Below are positions 8,963 through 16,431 of a stretch of DNA of 64,000 nucleotides, one piece after another. Source of the DNA: Planctomycetota bacterium (GTDB taxonomy: Bacteria > Planctomycetota > UBA1135 > JADKAF01); contig JAEUHW010000026.1 of NCBI GenBank assembly GCA_016793245.1, positions 28,236-92,235 on the forward strand, written 5' to 3'. The position numbers were made by a program, and so were the translations under genes. The first letter of the stretch is position 1; each line of letters opens with the position of its first letter. The notes beneath the pieces were generated by a model. It was not told the origin of the DNA and did not search any database. It saw nothing but the letters and a program-made list of their open reading frames with translations.

Positions 8963-9793
8963 TCAGGGGCGCACGAGGAGCAAGCGCTCCGCATCGAGCT
9001 CGAGGCCGACTCCCGCGTAACGCAGGAGGAAGGCCTCGTGCTCGTTTCCGGAGGCGAGCTGCGGTTGCTCCCAGAGCGCGCGGAAGTGCGCGCGGCGATC
9101 GAGCGGCAACGCCGCGAACTCCCGCACGAGGGCCTCCTGCGCCGCGACTTCCGCCGCGCGCCGCAGGGGCACGAGCTCGGCGAGCAAGGGAAAGCGCTCG
9201 GCGGCGTAGGGATAGATCACCTTCACCGGCGCGCCGTCCTTCGTCGCGACGCGCAGGCCGTAGCGCCCGGCGAGCCGCCCGATGCGCTCGACGCCCGGAT
9301 TCTCCTCGGGGAACACCGCGTACTCGTCGCGATCGAGGAGCTCGAGGGTGGCGAGCATGCGCAGCTCGTCGCTGCGCAACTCGAGCCGCTCCCAGTGGGT
9401 GCGCTCGTCTTGCGCGGCCTGGTCGAGGGCACTCCAGGCGCGCCGGAGCTCGGCGAGCCGGCGGATCTCCTCTTCGTAGAGGGGCGCCTTCTCCGCGGCG
9501 GAGAGCGGGCCCAGAGCCAAGCGCTGCAGTGCGTCGAGCGACTCGGCGCTCCCCGGGGCGGCCGAGTCGTTCGCGAGATCGTCGCTCGGGAGCGCCTGCG
9601 CTACGTCGGTCGCACGACTCTGCGTGGAGCGCTGGGCCCATCGGTCGAGAGGTGCAGGCGCGTTCGCGCCGATCGCGCCGCTCGGCAGCGTCGCGCCGAG
9701 CTCGGCTGGTGCATCGCTCTGGACTCGCCCGAGGAGGAGCGCGCCGAGGGTCGCGCCGAGCACGGCCAGCCCGACCACGCTCAGCGCACGCAC
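8963..9793 (-). CDS. Hypothetical single-pass membrane protein
   Basis: A protein of about 276 residues if it starts at GTG 9793, where the frame turns from arginine-rich noise into a clear membrane helix (ALSVVGLAVLGATLGALLL). After the anchor come a proline/alanine-rich linker and a mostly helical, charged domain with phrases such as EEEIRRLAELRRAWSALD and FPEENPGVERIGRLAGRYGL. No family is recognised. The start overlaps the end of the upstream Cys-rich gene by 13 bases, so the two are probably an operon and may act together at the envelope. There is no ATG nearby. The frame continues upstream for 200 codons, but that part shadows the neighbouring gene. Confidence 0.65.
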   Translation of the reverse strand: MRALSVVGLAVLGATLGALLLGRVQSDAPAELGATLPSGAIGANAPAPLDRWAQRSTQSRATDVAQALPSDDLANDSAAPGSAESLDALQRLALGPLSAAEKAPLYEEEIRRLAELRRAWSALDQAAQDERTHWERLELRSDELRMLATLELLDRDEYAVFPEENPGVERIGRLAGRYGLRVATKDGAPVKVIYPYAAERFPLLAELVPLRRAAEVAAQEALVREFAALPLDRRAHFRALWEQPQLASGNEHEAFLLRYAGVGLELDAERLLLVRP

Positions 9794-10434
9794 GGCGCGC
9801 TCCCGCTGCTGGTGGTCGCGGCGCTGCGTGCGGCGCAGAGACCGCAGTCCGCCGCGACTTGATAGCGATAGAGCACCGTGCCCGGACCGCCGTTCGCGCC
9901 GTCGGGCAGCGCGACCACGAGCGTGTGATCGGCGCACGCTCCGCAGCGCGGGCGCAGCGCGATCGCGATCTGGATCTCGGTGCCCACGGAGCGGAAGACG
10001 CGCAGATGCGGTCGCTGCGCGCTCGAGATCCAGAAGCCGTTCGTGGGCGCCGCATGGCATGCGTTGGCGTGTGCGGCGAAGGCGAACTTGTAGCGCGCGA
10101 CGCAGGGCTTCAGCTCCTCCGAGGAGCAGCTCGATCGGCCGCCCGCGAGCGCACAGCGCCCGGCCTCCTCTTCGACATCGAGCAGGCTCAGCGAAGAGCA
10201 GACGATGCCGCTGCCGTTCGAGTGCGACGCGGTTTGCTCGAGGCGGTCCGAGCCGTTGCAGAGCCGCGCGTTCGGCTCCTCGCGCAGCGCGATCGGACAC
10301 GTGCAGTCCGCGAGCGAAGCCGCGGATCGCACGACGCGCGGGAGGGGATCTTGGGCTGCGGCGGATGTGAGCGGAACGAGAGCCAGCGCGACGCAGCGGA
10401 ACGTGCGCCAGAACGATCGGGATCGAGCTTTCAT
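9781..10434 (-). CDS. Secreted cysteine-rich hypothetical protein
   Basis: A 217-residue protein with a clear signal peptide (MKARSRSFWRTFRCVALALV, cleavage near SAAAQD). The mature part holds more than a dozen cysteines, several in pairs or close clusters (DCTCP, RCGACAD, DCGLCAA), suggesting a disulfide-bonded secreted domain or metal sites. They do not form CxxCH heme motifs. It ends TSSGSAPCVR. No family is recognised. Met 10434 is chosen for the signal peptide; the in-frame extension upstream is arginine-rich. The following membrane protein overlaps its 3' end. Confidence 0.7.
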   Translation of the reverse strand: MKARSRSFWRTFRCVALALVPLTSAAAQDPLPRVVRSAASLADCTCPIALREEPNARLCNGSDRLEQTASHSNGSGIVCSSLSLLDVEEEAGRCALAGGRSSCSSEELKPCVARYKFAFAAHANACHAAPTNGFWISSAQRPHLRVFRSVGTEIQIAIALRPRCGACADHTLVVALPDGANGGPGTVLYRYQVAADCGLCAARSAATTSSGSAPCVR

Positions 10435-10648
10435 GAAAGGGCACCTTCGTCTCCGCGACGAGAGCGCACCTGCACGATCTCGCACTCGTCGCCTGGGATC
10501 CAGCAGGCGAGACGCTGCGCGATAGCGGCGTTCGGGTCTGCTGTTCCTCGCTCGACGCACGCGCGCATCCGAGGTCACGCGGGCGATCCCGATTTTCTCG
10601 GTCGAGCGTCCTCGCAGGGGAACGATGCCCGGCAGCGGCAGGCGACCC

Positions 10649-12436
10649 CTACTGGAATTGCAAGACGGTTCGCAGCCCGCCGCTCAACGCCAGCCCCGAG
10701 AGCGCTCCCAGCGGATCGACGACGAAGTACTGCGTGTCCATGACGAGCCCCTCGTAGAGGAAGAGGTTCGGGATGGGGATGGTGATTGCGGCTTCCCCGT
10801 TCGCGTCGGTCGTCGTCGGAAAGAACGGGAACGGCGGGGGCAGGAAGTAGAGGCTGCAACCCCCGCCGATCGCGAAGTCGAAGGGCACGAAGCCCATGCC
10901 CAAGAACGCCGGAGCGAAGGGCAACGCGCGATCGAGCTCGATGCGGAAGCTGCTGTTGCCGAGCGTCGGCGCAGCGCCGCTCTCGATGCGGGGAACGAGT
11001 CCACCCGTGCCGGCGCAGCCGAAGCCGAACGGTTGCGAATAGGCCATGCTCGACATGACCCAGGGCTCCAGGCCGGTCGCGCCGTTGTCGGCGGTGAAGA
11101 AGATCTTGTCGCGCCAGGCGAGATAGCTCCCGGGCTGGGAGGATCCGCCGGCTCGCAGCGTTTGATGGAGCACGGTCCCCGCGGACGTGCCATCGGTGCG
11201 ATAGAGCTGCGTGCTGAGGCTGCCCGAGGTGAAGACGGCGCGCTGCGCACCTTGCAGAGCGAAGATCTGGCCCGTCTGGATCAGAGTCGAGCTCAGTCGA
11301 GTCGTTCCCGCCGCGGTGCCGTCACTGCGGAAGGGATAGCGCCCGAACGACCCGTCGTCTTCGGCTTGGAAGAGGAGCAGGTCACCGAGGTTGGCAAAGC
11401 TCCCCGGGAAGGAGCCATCGAAGCCGGGGAAGAGGTCGATCACCTCGCTCGTGCCGCTGGCCGTGCCGTCGGTCTTCCACAGTTCGTAGCCGTTGGTGGA
11501 GTTCCGCGCCGTGAAGAAGACCGTTCCGTTGGCTTCGACGAAGCTCGTGCCGCCTGACCCGGGGATCGGGATGGAGCCGTTGGTTCCGACGTAGAGGTCG
11601 CCGAGCGAGATCACGCTCGTTCCGTCGAAGGCGTATGGCTCGTGTCCGGCGGCCGTCGTCGTCGCCGTGAAGTAGAGGAGACCGTTCGCGGAGGTGAGAT
11701 GTTGCGGGCTCGAGCTACCGCTGCCGGACTGGAGGTCGGCGACGCGCACGGTGCCCGCGTTCGTGCCATCGGAGCGCCAGAGCTCATAGCCGCTCATCCC
11801 ATCCGTCGCTTCGAAGTAGACGTGGCCCTCGTAAGGGACGAGATACTTGCCGTTCGGCGTGAGCGGGTTGCGGATGCCGGAGGTGGGGCCGGGCTGGATG
11901 TCCTTCACGAGCAGCGTGCCGCTCGGAGTGCCATCGGTGCGCCAGAGCTCCAGGCCGCTGCTGGCCTCCTGTGCGAAGAAATAGATCACTCCGCCCGGGC
12001 CCGCAGTCAGGTCGCGGTACGACGAGGACGCGGTCCCTGGCGCGATGTCGCGGACGAGCGTCGCCGTGCCACCCACGGCCACGAAGAGCTCCTGACCCGT
12101 CGCGGCGGTCGCTCCGCCGAAGAAGAGGCGGCCTTGGTGGTATAGCAGCGGCGAACGAGGTGTCCCGGTCTGGCCAGGGAAGCTGACCTGATACGTCCCG
12201 GCCGTCGTCCCATCGGAACGGAAGAGGCCTCCGGTGCAGCTCGGTGAGCAGCCGGTGGTCGCCAAGAAGTAGACCGCGTCATCGCCCCCGATCATGGCGT
12301 TCACGTTGGAGCTCGAAGCTCCGGGACGGATGTCGAGCAGGAGGCTCGCCGTCCCCTGCGCTTCTCCGTGGCCACTCACGAGAACTAGAGCGGCGGCCAG
12401 CGCTGAGCTGCGCATCGTAATCATCGGCGCGTTCAT
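10649..12436 (-). CDS. Secreted ELWxxDGT-repeat protein with planctomycete-type C-terminal beta domain
   Basis: A 595-residue exported protein. The N-terminus is a signal peptide (MRSSALAAALVLVSGHGEAQG after a short leader; Met 12415 is an alternative start). Repeats of the ELWxxDGT type follow from about residue 45 to 465, for example ELWRTDGTPSGT, ELWRSDGTNAGT and ELWKTDGTASGT, interspersed with VYFxA and LLYFTATT strands, as in beta-propeller-like ELWxxDGT proteins. The last 130 residues form a separate domain starting FGCAGTGG, with PTLGNSSFRIELDRA, CSLYF and TDANGEAAITIPIP. It resembles the C-termini of the two VCBS proteins downstream. The protein probably acts outside the cell or on the surface. 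Its role (adhesion, display, decorative) is unknown. Confidence 0.85.
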   Translation of the reverse strand: MNAPMITMRSSALAAALVLVSGHGEAQGTASLLLDIRPGASSSNVNAMIGGDDAVYFLATTGCSPSCTGGLFRSDGTTAGTYQVSFPGQTGTPRSPLLYHQGRLFFGGATAATGQELFVAVGGTATLVRDIAPGTASSSYRDLTAGPGGVIYFFAQEASSGLELWRTDGTPSGTLLVKDIQPGPTSGIRNPLTPNGKYLVPYEGHVYFEATDGMSGYELWRSDGTNAGTVRVADLQSGSGSSSPQHLTSANGLLYFTATTTAAGHEPYAFDGTSVISLGDLYVGTNGSIPIPGSGGTSFVEANGTVFFTARNSTNGYELWKTDGTASGTSEVIDLFPGFDGSFPGSFANLGDLLLFQAEDDGSFGRYPFRSDGTAAGTTRLSSTLIQTGQIFALQGAQRAVFTSGSLSTQLYRTDGTSAGTVLHQTLRAGGSSQPGSYLAWRDKIFFTADNGATGLEPWVMSSMAYSQPFGFGCAGTGGLVPRIESGAAPTLGNSSFRIELDRALPFAPAFLGMGFVPFDFAIGGGCSLYFLPPPFPFFPTTTDANGEAAITIPIPNLFLYEGLVMDTQYFVVDPLGALSGLALSGGLRTVLQFQ

Positions 12437-12740
12437 CGGAATCCATCTTCGTCAGGGATAAGGAAGACCGCGGTCTCCTGGCACGAGGAGTCCGCGATCG
12501 ATGAGAGCCGCCCCTACTGGCCGCCGATGCGGCCGAGCGTGGGAGGCTCGTCCTCCGAACGGGATTGGCCTTCCGATTTGCCATAGGAACCCAGATCGAG
12601 CGCTGCTCGCACGACCTCGGAGATGGAAGGATCGAGCAGGCTTCTCTTCTTACCGACCGCTCGGGGGGCGCATCGACAGAGCGCGTCCGCCGGTCGCTAC
12701 CGACGCTTGCCGGGGTGCTGCGTGGAGCGAGCGCTCCGCC
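12437..12740. other. Gap without a supported gene
   Basis: About 300 bases between the ELWxxDGT gene start and the SBBP/VCBS gene stop. Nothing coding is convincing on either strand. It should contain the promoter of the ELWxxDGT gene. Confidence 0.45.
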
Positions 12741-15700
12741 TCAGGAGCCCACCTGCACGCGCAGCGCATCGCTGAGATCGAGCGTGCCGTCGAGCGCGCC
12801 GCCGGGGCTGCGGAAGACGGCGCCCTGGAAGTAGAGGTCCACGCCGCGCAGCGCGGGCCAATTCGGAATGCCGATGGGCAGCACCGCTCGCCCGCTCCCG
12901 CTCGTGAAGCGGAGCAGCGAGGAGAGCGGCGCGCCGAGGTAGAGGTTGCAGGCGCTCGGCGGCAACGGGAGGTCGACCGGCGTCGACGAGAAGAGGAAGA
13001 GCGCCGGTGAGAACGCGCGCCCTCCGGTGAGCTCGATGGCGAAGGCGCTGTTGCCGAGCGTGGGTGAGCCCAGCGCCGCGATCAACGGACCACCGCAAGT
13101 CGCGCCGTAGCTCTGCGCGAGCGACGTCGGCGTCGAGAGCACGACGGTCACGTCGTTGCTGCCTTGGTTCGCGACGACTAGGTCGTCGCAGCCATCGCCG
13201 TTCAGATCGCCAAGCGCCACGGCGACGGGGTTCGTGCCGACGGTGGGGCTCGAGCTCGAGAGGAACGCGCTGCCGGTGTAGCCGTGGCGCAGCGTCACCG
13301 TCCCGTCGCCGGCGTTCGCGTGCGCGAGCTCGAGTCGCGCGAGCTGACCGGGGATCGAGTCGCCTTCCACGTCGCCGACGGCGAGGTCGATGGCGAGAGT
13401 GCCCGAGGTCGCGAGGTCGGGAGCGAGGGTGAAGAGCGCGGGGCTCAGCGGTCCGGTGCTGGTGCGGCGGAAGACGCGAAGCGTCTGCGCGGGCGGGAAG
13501 AGCGCGGGTTGCACCGCGGCGAGGTCGTTTCGACCGTCGCCGTCCAAGTCGGCGAGGGCGAGGCTGCTCGCGAGGCCGGAGCTCGCGAGCGCGAGCGAGC
13601 CGGCGAAGACGAGCGCGCCCGCGCCATCGCCGGCGAAGAGCAGCACGGCGTCGCTGCCGCCGCGCGCCAGCGCCGCGAGATCGAGGTCGCCATCGCCGTC
13701 GAGGTCGCCGAGCGCCACGCGCGCGATCTGCGTCGGATGGGGTGCGGGGATTGCGAGATCGATCGCGGCGCCGCCGTTTCGCACGACGGCGAGTCCCGCG
13801 CCGCCGGAGAGCGGCAAGCCTTCGCGTCCGACGATCAGATCGTCGCGCGGATCCGCGTCGAGATCGCCCGCGGCGACGCAGGAGGGCCGCTGGCCCGCGA
13901 CGGCGAGCGAGAGGCGCGTCGGCGAAGCGCTGCTCGGGTTCGTCACGAGGACGAGGGTGCTGGACGCCGCGCACGCGACGGCGAGGTCATCGCGCGCGCC
14001 GTCGGCGTCGAGGTCGCAGCTCGCGAGCGCGATGGGAGCGTCGTCGGCGGCGGTGAGCGCGACCATGAGTTCGGTGTTCAAAGCCCCTTGGCCGTCGTTC
14101 GTGCGCAGGCTCAGGTCGTCGGAGCCTTCGTTCGCGGTCGCTACGTCGAGGTCGCCGTCGGCGTCGAGGTCGAGGAGGGCGAGGTCGCGGGGAGCAAGCC
14201 CCGGTCCGGCATCACCTCCGAACGGGAGCTCGAAGCGTGAGAGATGCAAGTCGAGGACGCCTCCTTGAAATGAGCTCTGATAAGGATTCAGGACTGGAGA
14301 ACCTGCACCGTAGGAATTCGTTAGAAGCGTCAGCGTGCTGCCCGATAGCTGCGCACAGCTACCCGACGTGGTCTCCTGAGCCGGGCCGCCAAAGTAGGTG
14401 GCGTAGCGAAGGACCGCGAGCGTTGCATCCATCTGGCAGATCACGGAGTCGAGGAATCCTCCATGTACCGATTGAACCGCGTCGGGCGTTGGAGAGAGCG
14501 CGGCGGCGTGTCCGGTGGTTCCGACGACTGTGACCGTGCCATCGTTAGAGACGAACAGATCCGAGATCGCCGAGCCGGTCAATGTTCCCAGATTGAACAC
14601 GAGTTCATCGGCGAGCACCGATGCGCCGTTGGCAGAGATCTTCAGCACATGACCTTCATCGAAGTCGAATGAGCCGGCGACGTAGAGCTCGCCTGCCGGT
14701 GTCATCGCGACGTCACGTGCGATATCGGTGTTCCCATTGCCGATGACATGCACAAATCTTCGCTGCGCCGCGCCCGATTGCGCCGTGTCGAACTGCCCCA
14801 CCATCCAGTTCAAGCCTAGGAACGCGCCGGTCGTGTAGTCGCGAGGGCAAGCTGCGCCACTCGAGGTGCCACCGCAGAAGGTGATGACGTCTGGCGAGTG
14901 CGGGGAAAGTGCGAGGCCATAGATGAACTCAGCGTATGGTCCACCGAAGTATGTTGCCCAGATCAATTGGGCTGAGCCGCTGCGGCTTAGGTCGAAGCGT
15001 CCGATCCACGCATCGTTCGCACCAGCGTAGGATGGCTGATGGGCTCCTGGAGAAGTCGGCCAGTCGCCGGCGCCTGCCACGCCTCCTACCCAGATCGATC
15101 CGTTGGGATCGACGACGAGCGCCTCGATCTGGAGATTTCCAGCACTGAACGTTCCTTGGAGTCGCGAGGAATAGAGCAGCGTGGATCCATCGGCACTGAT
15201 CTTGGAGAGGAAGGCCTGACCCGTTCCTGAGAAAGCACCAGATGTCAGGGGAAAGTCCTCCGAATCCGTTCTGCCTACGAGCGCCAGCTCTCCGGTTGGA
15301 GTCAGCGAGATGCGAGGAAAACTCTCACCACTGCTGCCGCCGAGATATGTAATCCACAGGATCTGCGTCGTACCTGAGTGGTCCGGATCGAGCTTGGCCA
15401 CGAATACGTCCGAGCTACCGGCTGGCGTGACTTGAAGCGAGCCTGGGGTGCCTTGAAGCAAGGAGGATGCGCCTGACACGTACACGGCCCCACTGGCATC
15501 TACGCAGAGGCCAGTGCCCCAGTCGAGGCCGCTCGATCCCAGGTACGTGGCCCACGTGAGAACCGGGTCGACGATCAGCGTCGCACGAGGATCACGATTA
15601 GTCACATCGAAGCCGTAGCGCCGCGGGGCTCGGATCGCGAAGGACGAAAGCACTGGATTCTGCGCCCCATCCTCCGCCACTTCCCAAGTCCGCGGCGCCG

Positions 15701-16295
15701 CCTGCCGCAGATCGCCGAGCTCCGTTCGCAGCAGAAGCCCTCCGTCACTCTCGACCGCCAAGCCCGCTGCACCTCGAACCTCGAACTCCACAGGCGCGAG
15801 ATCCGCCCCCGGCGCCAAGATCACGTCGTATTCGAGTGCGCCTGCATGCTCGTAGAAGCGCAGGTCGACCCCCGGCCAGAGCCCGCGATAGCGCACGGCG
15901 GCGCAGGACTCCAAGTTCGAGCGCCAGCTCGAACGCTCGCCCACGAAGTAGCTGACGCGCGCGCGCAGCGGGTCTTCGCCCTCTGGCTTCGCGCGCGCGC
16001 CGACGAACGCGAGCTCGACCGTGGCGCTGCCCTTCTCGTTCGCTCGCGTGAGCACGACCCTGTCGTCGTGGAACGCGACTGCGTAGCCCGCGGTGTTGCC
16101 GGCGTAGCGCGCTTCGCCGGCCCATTGCCCGCGGTTCTCGACGAAGAAGACCGGCAGGCGCGGCGATGCCGACGCGACCGCGTCTGTCGGCTTCGACGGC
16201 GGGAGCTGTGCTTCCGCGGTGCCGCTGGCCGCGGCGAGGAGCACGAGGCAACGCGAGAGCGCGATCAGCGAGGAGGTGCGGGCGGAGCGGAGCAT
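12741..16295 (-). CDS. Large secreted SBBP-repeat and FG-GAP/VCBS protein with C-terminal beta domain
   Basis: An 1184-residue exported protein. Order of parts: signal peptide (1-29, ending GTAEAQ); a domain like DUF7948 (about 38-225) opening with ENRGQWAGEARY and including the typical LRFYEHAGALEYD; SBBP-type propeller repeats (about 225-680) with WATYLGSSG, WITYLGGSSGESF and RYATYFGG; FG-GAP/VCBS repeats (about 690-1050) with LALLDLDADGDLDVATANEG and GDLNGDGCDDLVVANQG; and the shared C-terminal domain from about 1060 (CGGP... GSPTLGNSAF... CNLYLG). The FG-GAP and C-terminal parts are a close paralogue of the neighbouring gene at 16432. DNA encoding the SBBP part is visibly less GC-rich than both ends. 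It is probably surface-located; the role is unknown. Confidence 0.87.
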   Translation of the reverse strand: MLRSARTSSLIALSRCLVLLAAASGTAEAQLPPSKPTDAVASASPRLPVFFVENRGQWAGEARYAGNTAGYAVAFHDDRVVLTRANEKGSATVELAFVGARAKPEGEDPLRARVSYFVGERSSWRSNLESCAAVRYRGLWPGVDLRFYEHAGALEYDVILAPGADLAPVEFEVRGAAGLAVESDGGLLLRTELGDLRQAAPRTWEVAEDGAQNPVLSSFAIRAPRRYGFDVTNRDPRATLIVDPVLTWATYLGSSGLDWGTGLCVDASGAVYVSGASSLLQGTPGSLQVTPAGSSDVFVAKLDPDHSGTTQILWITYLGGSSGESFPRISLTPTGELALVGRTDSEDFPLTSGAFSGTGQAFLSKISADGSTLLYSSRLQGTFSAGNLQIEALVVDPNGSIWVGGVAGAGDWPTSPGAHQPSYAGANDAWIGRFDLSRSGSAQLIWATYFGGPYAEFIYGLALSPHSPDVITFCGGTSSGAACPRDYTTGAFLGLNWMVGQFDTAQSGAAQRRFVHVIGNGNTDIARDVAMTPAGELYVAGSFDFDEGHVLKISANGASVLADELVFNLGTLTGSAISDLFVSNDGTVTVVGTTGHAAALSPTPDAVQSVHGGFLDSVICQMDATLAVLRYATYFGGPAQETTSGSCAQLSGSTLTLLTNSYGAGSPVLNPYQSSFQGGVLDLHLSRFELPFGGDAGPGLAPRDLALLDLDADGDLDVATANEGSDDLSLRTNDGQGALNTELMVALTAADDAPIALASCDLDADGARDDLAVACAASSTLVLVTNPSSASPTRLSLAVAGQRPSCVAAGDLDADPRDDLIVGREGLPLSGGAGLAVVRNGGAAIDLAIPAPHPTQIARVALGDLDGDGDLDLAALARGGSDAVLLFAGDGAGALVFAGSLALASSGLASSLALADLDGDGRNDLAAVQPALFPPAQTLRVFRRTSTGPLSPALFTLAPDLATSGTLAIDLAVGDVEGDSIPGQLARLELAHANAGDGTVTLRHGYTGSAFLSSSSPTVGTNPVAVALGDLNGDGCDDLVVANQGSNDVTVVLSTPTSLAQSYGATCGGPLIAALGSPTLGNSAFAIELTGGRAFSPALFLFSSTPVDLPLPPSACNLYLGAPLSSLLRFTSGSGRAVLPIGIPNWPALRGVDLYFQGAVFRSPGGALDGTLDLSDALRVQVGS

Positions 16296-16431
16296 GCGGA
16301 GAGCCTCGGGCGGAGAGGAGGAGCGGCCCGAGGCTCTGGCACGCGGTCGAGCCCGAGCCCGCTCCAGGGCTTCGAACGGGATCGCGCGCCGCGACTGTCG
16401 GAGATTCTCCGCTTCGCGCGCGCGCTTCGGG

